From positions 454,317 to 511,816 of the forward strand of contig CAUYUJ010004969.1 of the NCBI GenBank assembly GCA_963575745.1: DNA of 57,500 nucleotides. The letters are read 5' to 3'. Shown in pieces: positions 1 through 10,379 of the stretch (position 1 is the stretch's first letter; every line of letters begins with the position of its first letter). The DNA is from Prorocentrum cordatum (lineage: Eukaryota; Sar; Dinophyceae; Prorocentrales; Prorocentraceae). The notes under the pieces were generated by a model. It ran no database searches, was not told where the DNA came from, and saw only the letters and a program-made list of their open reading frames with translations. The position numbers and the translations under genes are program-made.

Positions 1-145
1 CGCCGGAGGCGCCGCCGGGGTGGCGGAAGGGGGGGGTAGGGGGGGGTCTGGCTCCGTACCTCTGCTTCGTGCGACGGTCTGCATCAGTGCGTCTGACGGG
101 GGGGGGGTCCAACCTCTCGAAGATCGGCAAAACAGTGAATAATGG
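1..145 (+). repeat. Dispersed repeat family 6, copy 1 (internally deleted)
   Basis: Shares GGGTCTGGCTC..ACCTCTGCTT, then GTGCGAC, and GATCGGCAAAACA.TG with 9530-9740 and 14950-15155, but lacks the middle part. Confidence 0.65.
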
Positions 146-254
146 AACCATCACCAACAGTTCCTGTTTGTTGGAGGGGCCCTCGGACAATACCAATATT
201 CCCCAGATGTTCTGGGTTGGTGTCGTCCCCCCCGACTTCTCATATTTTTTAAAA

Positions 255-310
255 TCTATTCCTGGGAATCGACGATGAATTGTCTCTGTGTGTTTCCCCC
301 TGATTTATGG
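255..310 (+). repeat. Fragment of dispersed repeat family 9, copy 1
   Basis: CCTGGGAATCGACGATGAAT then TGTCTCTGTGTGTTTCCCCC, matching 33178-33230. Confidence 0.6.
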
Positions 311-356
311 CGTGCTTTCTTCTTCGATTTGAGAATGGACAGACCGTCTCCGCATT

Positions 357-530
357 TCTATGGGCCTACCACAAAATGTTCTTAGAACCCAGAAATGTTC
401 AAAGCAAGAACAGTGTTCTTAGAACACAAACCCTATGTGTTAAATCAAAACAGTCCCAGCCAGAAATGTTCTAAGAACATTTCATGGAAACCACAAAAGG
501 TTCTTAGAACATTGTTTGGTAGGCCTATAG
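357..530. mobile_element. MITE-like family 1, copy 1
   Basis: Termini CTATGGGCCTACCAC and TGGTAGGCCTATAG are inverted repeats, each followed inward by TTCTTAGAAC. Copies 2 and 3 are at 10055-10230 and 50582-50748. The right flank GGCGAGCC.GGACGCTTCGCC is also shared, so the repeat may extend beyond the inverted ends. No ORF. Confidence 0.75.
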
Positions 531-659
531 GCGAGCCGGGACGCTTCGCCCCTGCTTGATCGATGCATGCTGCTGCCGTTCTGTTGCTCTCCGACGAGGG
601 CCCCGCGAAGGTTGTGGCGGCTTGCTTCTCGTCGGACCCATGGCGACCAGCCAGGCGGC

Positions 660-800
660 GAGACGACGACGACAACGAGCGACGACAACGAGCGACGACG
701 AGCAACGACGACGACGACGACGACGAGGACGAGCGACGATGACGACGAGCGACGACGACGACGACGAGCGACGACGACGACGACGACGAACGACGTCGTC
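660..800 (+). repeat. GAC/ACG-rich trinucleotide tract
   Basis: Mixed GACGAC, AACGAGC and GACGACGACG repeats. Gives repetitive open frames in several registers. Confidence 0.85.
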
Positions 801-957
801 GTCTCCAGCCGTGGCGGCGAGCAATCTCCCGCGGCAGCAGAGCGCCGCCGCCGGCCGCCGCTGGCCGCCGCTCCGCCCCACCGCCGCAAAGGGGCGCGCG
901 GCCGCCGCGGGCATGCACTGCGCCGCACTCGCCGGTCGGTCGCTGCCGCCGCCGCTC

Positions 958-1535
958 CGCCTCATCCCTCCTCCTCCTCCTACCTCCTCCATCCTTCCTC
1001 CTCCCTCCTCCTCCTCAGCCTTCCTCCTCCCTCCTCCTCCTCCTCCTCCTCCTCCTCGTCCTTCCTCCACTTCCCTCCTCCTTCTCCTTCTTCTACTCCC
1101 TCCTCCTCCTCCTCCTTCTTCTCCTCAATGCTCCTCCTCCTTCCTTTCTTCCTCCTCCTACTCCCTCCGCCTCCTTCTTCTCCTCAATGCTCCTCCTCCG
1201 CCTTCCTCCTCCTCCTCCTCCTCCTCCTCCTCCTCCGCCTTCCTCCTCCTCGCTCCTCCTCTTCCTCCTTCTCCTCCTCCTCCTCTCATGCTCCTCCTCT
1301 CCTCCTCCCTCCTCCCTCCCTCCCTCCCTCCTCTCTCCTCCCTCCTCCTTGCTGCCTCCTGACTCCTGCCTCCTCCCTCCTTCCTTGTCCCTCCTCCTCT
1401 CACTCCTCCATCCCTCCACTTCCAGCCTCCCTCCTCCCTCCCCCCTCCTCCATCCCTCCTCCCCCCTCCCCCCTCCCTCCTCTCCTTCCTCTCCCTCCCC
1501 CCCCTCCTCCTCCGCCTCCTCCTCCCGCTCCTCGG
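958..1535 (+). repeat. Long TCC-type polypyrimidine tract
   Basis: Nearly pure pyrimidine, mostly CTCCTCCTCC with CCCTCC interruptions. Starts about 20 bp downstream of the donor of exon H (GGA in the gene's sense strand). Confidence 0.95.
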
Positions 1536-1554
1536 CCGCCGACGCTCGCCGCGC

Positions 1555-1638
1555 CTGGAAGAGGCCGTAGAGGATCGCCACGAGGGCGAAGAAGCGCGTG
1601 GCGTCCGTCCAGTACTGGCCCACCTCCAGGTCGGGGTC
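1555..1638 (-). CDS. Exon H of the split membrane-protein gene, start of a transmembrane helix
   Basis: 28 codons, all ending in G or C. Reads DPDLEVGQYWTDATRFF and continues ALVAILYGLFQ, a hydrophobic run consistent with a membrane helix. The acceptor is GCTGCCCCAG|GACC and the donor TTCCAG|GCGCGG (GC). No convincing next exon was found between 1554 and the left end, so the gene continues beyond the window. A long pyrimidine tract (GGA in the sense strand) begins about 20 bp after the donor. Confidence 0.72.
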
Positions 1639-1734
1639 CTGGGGCAGCGCGCCGCCGCGAGAAGCCCCCGTGGGCCGTCCGGGGCTGCGGCGCGGCTCGC
1701 CGCGAGGACCGGGGCCCCCGGCTTGCCTGGCTCG

Positions 1735-1803
1735 GGAGGAGGAGGAGGAGGAGGAGGAGGAGGAGGAGGAGGAGGAGGAGGGGGAGGAGGAGGAGGAGGA
1801 GGA
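1735..1803 (+). repeat. (GGA)n tract
   Basis: About 22 GGA units. Pyrimidine-rich in the sense strand about 100 bp upstream of the acceptor of exon H. Confidence 0.95.
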
Positions 1804-2186
1804 GAAACAAACGCCACAGCTTCACGCTCAGGCTGGTCAAACGTAAAAGGAGGTGGAGGAGGAGGCGGAGGAGAGACGAGTAGGAGTAGGAGTAGGAGTA
1901 GGAGTCAAGCTAGCCAGCTCGAGCGAGTCAAGCATGGCATGCCCAGTCCCACCCGCCCTCCCACAACATAAGAAGCAAAGCTGGCACAACTGGGGGCCGA
2001 AGTCACACCGGCCAGCCGGTTTGGTACAGCTGATGCGGCCGCGATGGCGGTTGCCGACGGGAACTGGCGAGCGCGTGTTGAATGCCGCGCACGCATTGCC
2101 AGACGAGTCGAGAATGGCCCGGTACACCGCAGGAAGCCAGAGGTGGCCGGATGAAACCCGACGGTCCGACAGGACACCCCGAAGCA

Positions 2187-2570
2187 TTTTTGTGAAAAGG
2201 CATTAGGTTTTTGATGTTTTTATGTTGAAATGCTTGCAAAAACACGGTGTTCGGTACGATTCTGACATGAACGCGCGAGTGTGCTCTTTGTGGTATTTTT
2301 TGCACAGGATTCGCGGCCTGGGTGCATGACAGAGCATCGCGGGTGCACCGCGCGATGACGTGAAATCGCTGGATTTGACCGAATTCTTAAGATTCCGATG
2401 GTTTTCCTATGATTTCAGCAAGAGAGCCCGGGCGGGAAATTTGTGCAACTTTTGTGAAACAAGCATGGGGTTTTTGATGTTTTTATGTTGAAATGCTTGC
2501 AAACACACGGTGTTCGGTAGGATTCTGACATGAACGCGCGCGTGTGCTCTTTGTGGTATTTTTTGCAATG
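2187..2570 (+). repeat. Direct duplication of a ~120-bp segment
   Basis: Copies at 2187-2307 and 2449-2570 share TTTTTGATGTTTTTATG, then GAAATGCTTGCAAA, then GTTCGGTA.GATTCTGACATG and TGTGCTCTTTGTGGTA, with a few substitutions. They are separated by about 140 bp of unrelated sequence. No coding potential seen. Confidence 0.8.
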
Positions 2571-2734
2571 GATTATCGCCGTGGACGACAGGACGTCCAT
2601 GTCGAGAGGAAAAAATAAGAAAACTGTTGATTTTGTATTGTTTTTTTACAGGTTAGGATGGGACCACCCGGATGCGCCCGCTATCTGCCGGCCTGAGGGG
2701 GAGTAGGAGTATATTCTAATAAGGAATAAGGATC

Positions 2735-2764
2735 GGAGGAGGAGGAGGAGGAGGAGGAGGAGGA
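2735..2764 (+). repeat. (GGA)n tract at the 3' border of LINE 1
   Basis: Ten GGA units; the likely target sequence of LINE 1 together with 9379-9436. Confidence 0.9.
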
Positions 2765-3048
2765 CTCTGCTGGACTCTGCTGAGCGCCGCAAAGCGGCCG
2801 ATCAATCACTGTCATCATCCACCGCTGACGCTCCGCCACGCTGCTGCCCAGGGCCTCCGCTGCCGCACGAGCACGACTCTCGAGGCCTCGCAGCCACCTC
2901 CCTCAAGGCAGCGGCGGCAGCAGACGGGCCAGCGGCAGCAGCACGGGGCGCCTCATCGTAGCGCATGGTGGCCGCCGTGTCGCTCGGGTGGCGTCTCGAC
3001 GCCACTCTCAGGTATTCATCTAACAGATCATGATCAGAATCCCTCCCC

Positions 3049-6000
3049 TCAACCTCCGAGCCACGAGCAGGTGAGGCCTTCCACCAGGGGCCCGCAGGCG
3101 GGGAGGGAACATCGCACAGCGTCTTCTGTCTGGGCAGCCATCACAGACACAGGTGGGCCACGATAGCTCGGAAACAAACCTTTCTGAATTCTGCGCAAAT
3201 TCTCCCCTCCTTTGCGGGTGGGTGGGGGGGGGGGGGAGCACACACCAGACAACTGCCTAGCATCAGCAGTGGCCGTGCGACCACAAGTCATACAGAAGAA
3301 CAGACCATATGCTTTCATCTTGGCGAGCTGGTGGCTGGGATGCAACAAAACTCCACCAACTCGCACTTCGCCTGAGGCCGCCTCGAAACCCTCACCATGC
3401 TCCGCAGGCAGGCCAGTGTTTTCAGCCGCGTCCAGCTGCGGGGCGAGGGACTGACCAACACATTGGGTCGAGGCGACCTGGAAAAGCTTACTACGCGGGA
3501 TAATATCCTTGCACAACTTACACCTCCAGCGCCCCGCAAAGGGCACAAAGACATGGGAGCTCCTGGCCAGGGCCGTCTCCAAACGGGTTGGCCTACGCTG
3601 CTGACGCTCGCGGGCAGGTCTCTCGCCAACCCAAGGTTCAACCTCGAGCGCCATCAGCAGAGCCCTCCGAGCTCTGAGCCTCACCAGTGCCGCCGTCGTA
3701 TCCCACAAGTCGGTACGGGGAACAGGGGGCGTCACACACCACTCCCAGGCCCATTGGGCCGCGGCTCCAGCCCAGGCGTCGGCACAGGCGTTGCCCAGGC
3801 TCAGGAACAAATCGAATTCAGTCTTGACCAACTGTAACTCGTCCTCCCTATGGGAGGGGGTCCACAAAACAGAGACCTCCCCAGGGCCGCGGGTCCTCAA
3901 AGCGGTGCCGATACGGACCCAAAGGTCCCCGTTAAGGCCCCGAGGAAACTTGGCACGGCCGTTGTGCCAGTCAGCAGTCAAACTCTTACAGTCGGTCACG
4001 TAGCAGATCGGCCCCCTCGAGCTCTCAAGGGCGAGACAGAAAGCCTGCAGCTCAGCACGCGGAACAGTTTGCTTCCTACCCGAGAGAATCTGAGCAACCC
4101 CGCAAGCCGGGCTCCAGAAAGGCGACGAGGCATCCTGACACATAACGACGATAGCCGAGCCGCATCGCCTCCGACGGGGATCCGAACTGTGCTCGCCTCC
4201 AGAACCGTCCCCAAAAATGTAAAGGGGGGGAGCTCCAGGGGCCACACAGTGATCAAGAAACGCCCCCTCCCCAAGAAGGACCTTTTGGGCCGCCTCAGAG
4301 CTCTCCACAAACTTGGGCACCACAAGGTCCTTCGGGGGCACTCCGCGAAGCCATAACGCGGGCTGCGCGTCCAGGCTCGCGAGGGCTTGGGGGACCAGAA
4401 AATCAGTCTTTGCAAAATCTTCGTGCCCGCAGTTAGCTGGGCACGTCCAAATACGGTGCGCTAAAGTCTCAGGCTTTTCTTTACAACGGGGGCACAGCAG
4501 CGGGCAGGCATAACCTGCGGCGATCTGCCTATCACGAGTCCACTGGCCGCCGCTCACCACGGCGACATCCGCCGACCACTCGTCGAACTGCATCCGCTTG
4601 GCGAAGCGGTTCAGCTCGATGGTCACAGTCGTCAGGTCGGCGCCGTCCACCAGATCGTCGCCAGCCGCATGCTGAGAAGCTGACTGCCACTGCTGCGCAA
4701 CACAATCATCCATGAAGGCGCCCAGCATGTCATCAAAGTGGGCCAGCACCGCCGTGCCGAACTGCTCGTCACCAAAGGAGGGGAAAATCCAATCATCAAT
4801 CGTGCCGTCTGCTAAGGGGCGAGACCACACCAAAGGCGACTGGGGGTCCCAACCAACTTGCAGCAAAGTCGCTTGCAGTGCAGCTATCGGGCCACGAACA
4901 TCCTTCCAACAGACGGCCTTGCCACGCTTGAGTCTCGCCAACACGATGGGCCACACCTTGCAGATCCGTGGATGAAGGCCAGGCTGTGACAACCACAAGG
5001 CCACCCATTCACGAAGCAGCTGGCGGCGTAAATCGACTCCAGGCTCAGAAGTGCCATAGATCGCCTGCAGCACGGTGGTCAGGCACCGTCCCCGCTTCGT
5101 TCCAGCCACTGCTGCAGCTGCATCGCGTCGCATGGCCAACAGCGTAGTAGGAGGGGTTCCCATCAGCTGATGACCAAAGACGGACGCAGGGTACACGCCC
5201 GTCGACCAGAGCTTCTTCGTCACAAAGCGAAGCTTCGCCAGGCGCCTGACCTTCATCACTTTACGTTGCCTACGTCTTGCCTGGGCGCGGCGCATCATCA
5301 TCCTGGCAGAGGCCCTCACCCTGGCTGCGGCAGCGTCGGAGCCCAAGTCCACCGTGGCACGCGCGAACTCCACAGGGATGCCCTTGCGGCGCAGCCGCTT
5401 CTCCAGCTCCGCGCCAAGGTCGTCCGAGCTCGCCACCAGCTTCGTCTTGGTGGAGATCTGAAGACGGAGCTCACTAAGGCCGCCTGCCATGACATCGGCC
5501 GTCGCCTCGAGGTCACGGATGACCTTCTGCTTGGTGCCCTCTGCGCGGCCAACAGTGTCGTCTATATAGCTCCACAGGCCAGCAGGAGGGACCTCACGAT
5601 GGACGGTATCCAACAGCCGATGCAACATCACCTTAGCCAGAGGTACTCCGAGCCCAGACCCCGCGACGATCGACCTGGTGACCTCCACCGCCTCCGTGAT
5701 CATCTGGCCCTTCTTCAAAAGGCGCGGAAAGGAGTAGAGGCCTATCTCCAGCAGCAAAATAATCGGCGGGAATCCAATCTGCAGGCCGGCCTGCATGAGC
5801 AATACAAAACTCACCGAGTCGTAGAACTTAGTCAAATCTAAGAAAAGCGTCGCATACTCAAAGGCCAGCTCATGGGCCCCCTCGTCCATCACAGCACGAA
5901 TCAGCGCCGCCCGTAAAGCGGACGATCCAGCAATAGCTGTATCCCAGAAAGCAGAAAGCGACGCAGACCACTCCCCCGAAGCACGAGAGCGGATCTTGGA

Positions 6001-6498
6001 CCACACCTTCTGCGGCATGGGAACCAGCCCCAGCACACGGCAGCCCCCCGCCTCCTTCGGGATGGCCGCACCGAGGACACTGCTGAGGCTGGAAGGCCAT
6101 ACCCCTGCTGCCTCGATCGCGTTCAAGGTGTCCACGAAGGCCTGACGAGCTGCATCAGGTTGCCGTTGAATGTCCAAGGGGCTCAGAGCATCAACGCCCT
6201 TGGCCTTCTTTGCAGGGATCTTCGGCAGCACGGCATCCAGGTCCAGCAGAGTGATGGTGGGCAGAGGGTCCTCCCTGGCAGCGTCCAAACACTTCTGCAT
6301 CATCGCCAGAACGTCCTCGGGCGAGTCGACTGGGTCGGTCCACATCGTCTGCCACTCCTTCGCCAGACCTTGCAGCATTGCCTGGTTGTCAGAAGTGACA
6401 GTGCCCCAGGAGTCCTTACTTTCCCAAACTGGGGCCTCAGTTGGTTTCACGTGTCTGTGCACGGCCCCAGGTTTGCCGACCACATCTCTTGGACCCAT
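3049..6498 (-). pseudogene. LINE 1 ORF2, 3' part: reverse transcriptase, RNase H and C-terminal zinc motifs
   Basis: 1149-aa open frame; roughly the first 10 residues precede the frameshift. RT motif A is FLDLTKFYDS (D221), motif B GSGLGVPLAKV (280-290) and motif C YIDD (311-314). A CPRC...HRIWTC zinc-finger-like motif follows near 670-686. RNase H residues: GDGSG (D764), PRAELQAF (E815), VTDCKS (D836), WTPSH (about 880) and NACADAW (D907). Two C-terminal Cys motifs follow, CKLC...C (993-1013) and CMTC...C (1069-1087). All catalytic acids are intact, so only the upstream frameshift disables the element. The first ATG is an artefact of the shifted frame, not a real start. The frame passes through a G12 run at about 3226-3237, encoding prolines. 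Confidence 0.88.
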
Positions 6499-8273
6499 TT
6501 CATAAAGGCGGACCTGGAGGCCATCATGGCCCGAGCATTTGACAGATCAGCCCACCTGCGAGTTCTCTCCAGTAACTCAGGTAAGGAAGAAGCGTCGACC
6601 AGGTCCAGGCTGTGCACCATGCTCTTCCAGACGAAGACCTCCTGAGGGTCCTGCTTCTTGCCAAAGAACAGCTCATCAGACTTGCCGTCCAGCTGCTCGA
6701 TCAGGTGCCGAGCCTTCACGACGCACTGGGCCGCCTGGTGCGGGTCAGAATCGTTCCTCACCAAGGCCACGTAGCGCGTGACCAGCGTGCTGACAAGGCC
6801 CCACCACTCAGCCTGCTCATTGCGCATGTGAGCACGTCCAGGAGTCGAACGTACCAACTTCCAGCAACAGGCAGGGCCACGAGCTCGGCCTGAGTACTGC
6901 TTCCACTTGTCAGAGTCAACCTTCTCATGCAGGAGCACAGCCCTCTCCATGACCGTGACCCAATGGTTGTGCAAAGCATCGACCCGCGCACGGCCCTCAA
7001 CTTGCCAGCGGAAACCGAAGTGTCGTGCGGGGTCGTAAGGAGCATGATGACCCAGAAATCCAGCAGGGACCTGGCCATGCGGTTCAGGAACGCCTTCCCA
7101 GTAGATCTGAGTCGTGGCCTCGTCCCAGGTCTCATCAGAAATCGCAAAAGCCACATCGCTGGCGACGTCAGGTCGACTGCCCCCAGAGTCGGTACCCTCA
7201 ACCCCCGTTGGCCCAGCGGGCATGGGTGGCGAGCAGTGCGTGCTCTGGGGGCCCCCAAAGGACGTCATGCCATCGGGCCCCTCCATGGGCCCAAAGAAAT
7301 CGTCGAACAAGTCCTGCATCTCTGTTGGAAGTTGCTGCAACTTGCGTTCACGAGCGGCAGCCTTACGCTTCGACGTCTTGCTGTCTGGGTCAGCGACCGC
7401 ACGAGGCCTCTCTCGAGACGGCAGCGGCTGCGGCAGCACGAGCTGACGGTACCAGCGCTGGGTGCGTGCTGCCTTCACCGAGATGTGCACCCCGCAGTGA
7501 GTCTTCCACGGCACCGAAAGATCAGGGCTCAAAGTCACTTCAGGAAAGCCACGACCCACCAAACCATAGTCGTACATTCTGCCAGGACCCTTATCGCATG
7601 TAGTGAGACACGTCGGAGTGACCACCCGAGTGCCCAAGCGTTCAGGCCAGCCCGATTGCACAAAGGGCCCTGGCTCGATATTCCAATCAGCCATGATCAA
7701 GAAGGGGTCCGCCAAGGAGCGGACGAAGGAGCCCAGCGCCACGAGCACCTCGTTGTTCCAGCCCTTCACCCCCAGGCCGGGCTGGAGGTAGGCTGAGATC
7801 AGCACCAAATTGCCAGCACGGGTGTGGAGCACCAGCGGCACGAACCCGCGGCAGGGGTCCAACCTGCCAGCCTCCAGCGACGCGCGGCGAACACTCTCAA
7901 AGCTCGTCGCAGCGATGTGCTTCTTTGTCAATATCCACTCACCGCCAGAGAGGCCCGTCTCCGACTTGCCCGATGGCCGAGCAGCCGTGTGGGTGACCCT
8001 CCAGCCATCCTTGTCCAAGCCCGAAAGGATGTCGGGCATATCATCTGGTCCTTTGTGTGTCTCGCAGAAGGCCACCACGCTGCGCGCCGACTCCTGAGAC
8101 AAGAATCGCGCAGCTTGCGGCCCCCACTCCGTGATGTTGCCGAAGAGGATGGACAGCGAGTCATCCTCAGGATCAGGTAGGTCTTCAGAAGCCAGCAGCG
8201 CTTCGCCCCGCTGCCAGGGGCGCGGCGCCTCCCTGCTAGGAGCCCGCGGCCCCAGCAGCAGGAGGGGCAGCAT
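6447..8273 (-). pseudogene. LINE 1 ORF2, 5' part: apurinic-type (EEP) endonuclease domain, cut short by a frameshift
   Basis: 608 aa from an ATG inside the ORF1 tail. The endonuclease/exonuclease/phosphatase fold is recognisable: GNITEW (N46), VAFCETH (E71), LISAYLQ, IMADWNIEP (D196, N198), MYDYGLVG (D235) and HCGVHIS (H263). This domain nicks target DNA to prime reverse transcription. It is followed by a linker of about 340 aa. The frame ends at 6447 whereas the RT continues in another frame from about 6498. In LINE 2 the same two parts are one ORF, so a one-base change near the CCCC run at 6465-6468 is the likely break. A frame open further upstream to 9356 is only an out-of-frame run. Confidence 0.82.
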
Positions 8274-9246
8274 CAGCACCTTGGCCACCAGGCTTGGCAG
8301 CAGCCTTGGCACGGGTTGCCGCCTCCGCCTGGACCCTCGAGTTGTCCTGGAACTTGGCGCGCATGTCCCTGCGCACCGCGTCGGAGACGGCGGGCGCGGC
8401 CGCGCTGCCCTGGCTGGCTGCCGCAGTGGCGCCGCCTGGGCCTGCAGCGGCCGCGGGAGGGACGCCTCCGCCGTCTCCGTCACCGCGGACTGCACCACCA
8501 TCCTCGTCACGACGACGCCGCTTGGTGGCAGCCTCCTTGTGGGCGTTCTTCGCCTGGTCCAGCAACAGCTGGAACTCCTTCTGCTTCTCCGACGCCTGCT
8601 TAGAGATCTCATCCAGCTGCTTCTGGAAGTTCTCCAGCGCCGTCCTGTCCGACTCCTCCAGCTCGTCCAGCGCCGCGAACAAGGCGGGGTCGACCTTGAA
8701 CGTGATGCCGTCGGGCTTGTCAGGGGGCGTGTCGACGCGCTCCTGGGCCTGCAGGCGCGCGCACTCCGCCTCAACCATCTCATCAGTGGCCTTCTCCCAG
8801 GCCGCGGTCGCCTTCGCCAGCTGCTGCTTGGCGCTCTCGACGGCACGCGCAGCCCTGTCCAAGGCGTCCTTCTTGCGGGAGCACTCCGCCGTGGCCGCCT
8901 TGAGCACCGAGTAGGCTGGCTTGGGCGCGACAGCAGGCTTCTTTGCCGCCGCCAAGGCCCCGAGCTGCGTCGCCAGCTGCGCCGCCTCGGGATCCGCGCC
9001 CAGGCCAGCAGACTGCAACGCCTTGGCCATGTAGTCGTCCAACGTCGGCGCGGAGGGAAGCTTGGGCCAAGCGGACTGCCCCCCCCACCACGGGGCGTAC
9101 CACGTGCCGTTCGCCGAGGAAGTCCACCCAGGCATCTGCGTGCCACAGATGGCGCAGGCACCCTTCTGTCGCTTGAGGCGCCAATTCCACGCCCAGTTGC
9201 CGCAGCACGTGCACGTGGTGAACGCGTCCTTGCTTCCACCGCCCAT
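8236..9246 (-). CDS. LINE 1 ORF1: zinc-binding, coiled-coil nucleic-acid-binding protein
   Basis: 336 aa. The N terminus has two CxxC pairs (CTCC near residue 12 and CAIC near residue 31) that could form a zinc ribbon. An alanine- and charge-rich helical region (about residues 115-235) looks like a coiled coil. The C-terminal part contains a basic patch (KRRRRDED) and an alanine/glycine-rich tail. This matches the usual role of LINE ORF1: binding element RNA in an RNP. The start was chosen at the first ATG after the spliced leader that opens this frame. Its last 38 nt overlap the start of ORF2, which lies in the +1 frame. Family assignment rests on position and architecture, not homology. Confidence 0.75.
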   Translation of the reverse strand: MGGGSKDAFTTCTCCGNWAWNWRLKRQKGACAICGTQMPGWTSSANGTWYAPWWGGQSAWPKLPSAPTLDDYMAKALQSAGLGADPEAAQLATQLGALAAAKKPAVAPKPAYSVLKAATAECSRKKDALDRAARAVESAKQQLAKATAAWEKATDEMVEAECARLQAQERVDTPPDKPDGITFKVDPALFAALDELEESDRTALENFQKQLDEISKQASEKQKEFQLLLDQAKNAHKEAATKRRRRDEDGGAVRGDGDGGGVPPAAAAGPGGATAAASQGSAAAPAVSDAVRRDMRAKFQDNSRVQAEAATRAKAAAKPGGQGADAAPPAAGAAGS

Positions 9247-9356
9247 CTGATGCTCCTGCAGGAGCTCACAAGGTGTTGCTCCAGCAGGAGCTCACAAAAT
9301 CGCTGAAGACTGCCGCGGACTAGCGGTATCCACGTGTTCCCCTGTGGAACAAGCAT
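9247..9356 (-). other. 5' UTR of LINE 1 with two hairpin-forming repeats
   Basis: Between the spliced leader and ORF1. It contains the perfect palindrome GCTCCTGCAGGAGC at 9252-9265 and the near copy GCTCCAGCAGGAGC at 9278-9291, each followed by TCACAA, so a 26-bp tandem duplication. Confidence 0.6.
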
Positions 9357-9377
9357 CTTGAGCCAAAATGGCTACGG
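9357..9377 (-). promoter_or_regulatory. Dinoflagellate spliced-leader sequence at the 5' end of LINE 1
   Basis: Sense strand starts CCGTAGCCA and ends TTTTGGCTCAAG, a 21-nt perfect match to the DinoSL exon; the preceding base is G, allowed at the degenerate first position. It marks the 5' end of a trans-spliced mRNA that was reverse-transcribed and inserted. ORF1 begins 110 nt downstream. Confidence 0.95.
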
Positions 9378-9378
9378 C

Positions 9379-9436
9379 GGAGGAGGAGGAGGAGAAGGAC
9401 CAGGAGCAGAAGGAGGAGGAGGAGGAGGAGGAGGAG
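9379..9436 (+). repeat. (GGA)n tract at the 5' border of LINE 1
   Basis: GGA units with a few AAGGAC interruptions, starting two bases outside the spliced leader. Confidence 0.9.
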
Positions 9437-9529
9437 CTGGCGGGTCAGCGCTGGGATGCCACCACCCTCGCCACCGTGCGGCCTCTCGGTCTAAGTGGAG
9501 TGCCCCCCAAGGTGAGCGTGTTTTTTATT

Positions 9530-9740
9530 CGGCGTTTCGACATTTGGCGGAAAGAGGGGGGGGGAGGGTGGAGGGTCTGGCTCTCGACCTCTGCTTAGTG
9601 CGACTGTTTGGAACCGTGCCTCCCCTGGGGGAGGACTCCACCTGCTTGAAACAGGCGCCAAACACAGCCAAGACCTACTCTATGTGGGGGGGAGGGGGGG
9701 GGGTGCGAAGGCCCGCGCCGATCGGCAAAACAATACATAA
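9530..9740 (+). repeat. Dispersed repeat family 6, copy 2
   Basis: GGCGTTTCGACATTTGGCGG, CTCGACCTCTGCTTAGTGCG, GGGGGAGGACTCCACCTGC, GAAACAGGCGCCAA, GCCAAGA.CT and GCCGATCGGCAAAACAAT, in the same order as in 14950-15155. Probably a non-coding transposable element. Confidence 0.75.
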
Positions 9741-9839
9741 ACAAACGACCACAAGGGTCACAACTGTGCTGCCGTATCCCAAACTGGGCCCAGAACTCTG
9801 GGGTCCCAGACCGTTCCGGGGCCTCGCCCGTGAGTTCGG

Positions 9840-10045
9840 GCATCTTCTGACCAAGGTCAATCCAGACCCGGGTCAGTCAGGCCTTGCAGAGTCCTGAAAG
9901 ATCCTGCATCCGGACCTGGGTCCACGCGAAGACCTGCAGGATCCTGCACCCGAGCCCGGGTCAGTGCGGCCCTGGCCCTGCAGGATCCTGTCTCTTGCGG
10001 ACCCCCATTTGCACTGACCCCTGTCTCTTGAGCAGGGACCAACCG
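9840..10045 (+). repeat. Degenerate repeats of GACCCGGGTC and GCAGGATCCTG
   Basis: Imperfect alternation of self-complementary units GACCCGGGTCAGT, CTGCAGGATCCTGCA and GACCTGGGTCC. Runs directly into MITE family 1 copy 2. Confidence 0.55.
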
Positions 10046-10054
10046 CCCGGCATA

Positions 10055-10230
10055 CCTATAGTCCTACCACGACTTGTTCTTAGAACCCCCACATGTTCTC
10101 ATAACAACAGCAATGGTCTTAGAACATACACCCGCCCTGTTCAAACAAGACAAGGCTCCGCAAGACATGTTCTCAGAACATGTCGTGCAAACCACAAAAG
10201 GTTCTTAGAACATTACTTGGTGGGGCTATA
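10055..10230. mobile_element. MITE-like family 1, copy 2
   Basis: Same terminal and internal TTCTTAGAAC palindromes as copy 1, about 176 bp. The left flank GAGCAGGGACC..CCCGGCAT is shared with copy 3. Confidence 0.75.
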
Positions 10231-10379
10231 GGCGAGCCAAGACGCTTCGCCACTTCTCTTGAGCCCCGGTGAACTCTGGGGCGTGCCCCGCCTGTCCTCT
10301 GAAAACGCTGCGCCCGTCCGGAGAAGGACCTCCCGAACCCTCCGGCGCAACGTGCCTTAAAATGGGTCCCCCTCCTCGC

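Larger units (their letters stand above)
2765..9377 (-). mobile_element. LINE-type non-LTR retrotransposon 1, with DinoSL at its 5' end; ORF2 frameshifted
   Basis: Two-ORF LINE reading leftward: spliced leader 9357-9377, 5' UTR, ORF1 (9246-8236), ORF2 (8273-3049, broken once). The 3' end is placed where unique sequence gives way to GGA repeat at 2764. GGA repeat lies on both sides (2735-2764 and from 9379), so the element seems to have inserted into a GGA microsatellite; the target duplication cannot be delimited within it. No A-tail is seen. The sense-strand 3' end carries two copies of CAGCAGAGTC. It lies in the intron between exons G and H in the same orientation as that gene. Confidence 0.85.

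Noticed and set aside
556-1883. Long plus-strand frames rich in Ser/Pro/Leu or Arg
   Set aside because: They are translations of GAC and TCC microsatellites; open in several registers at once.
8274-9356. Extension of LINE 1 ORF2 up to 9356
   Set aside because: Arg/Ser-rich out-of-frame text overlapping ORF1; the ATG directly after the spliced leader is probably incidental.
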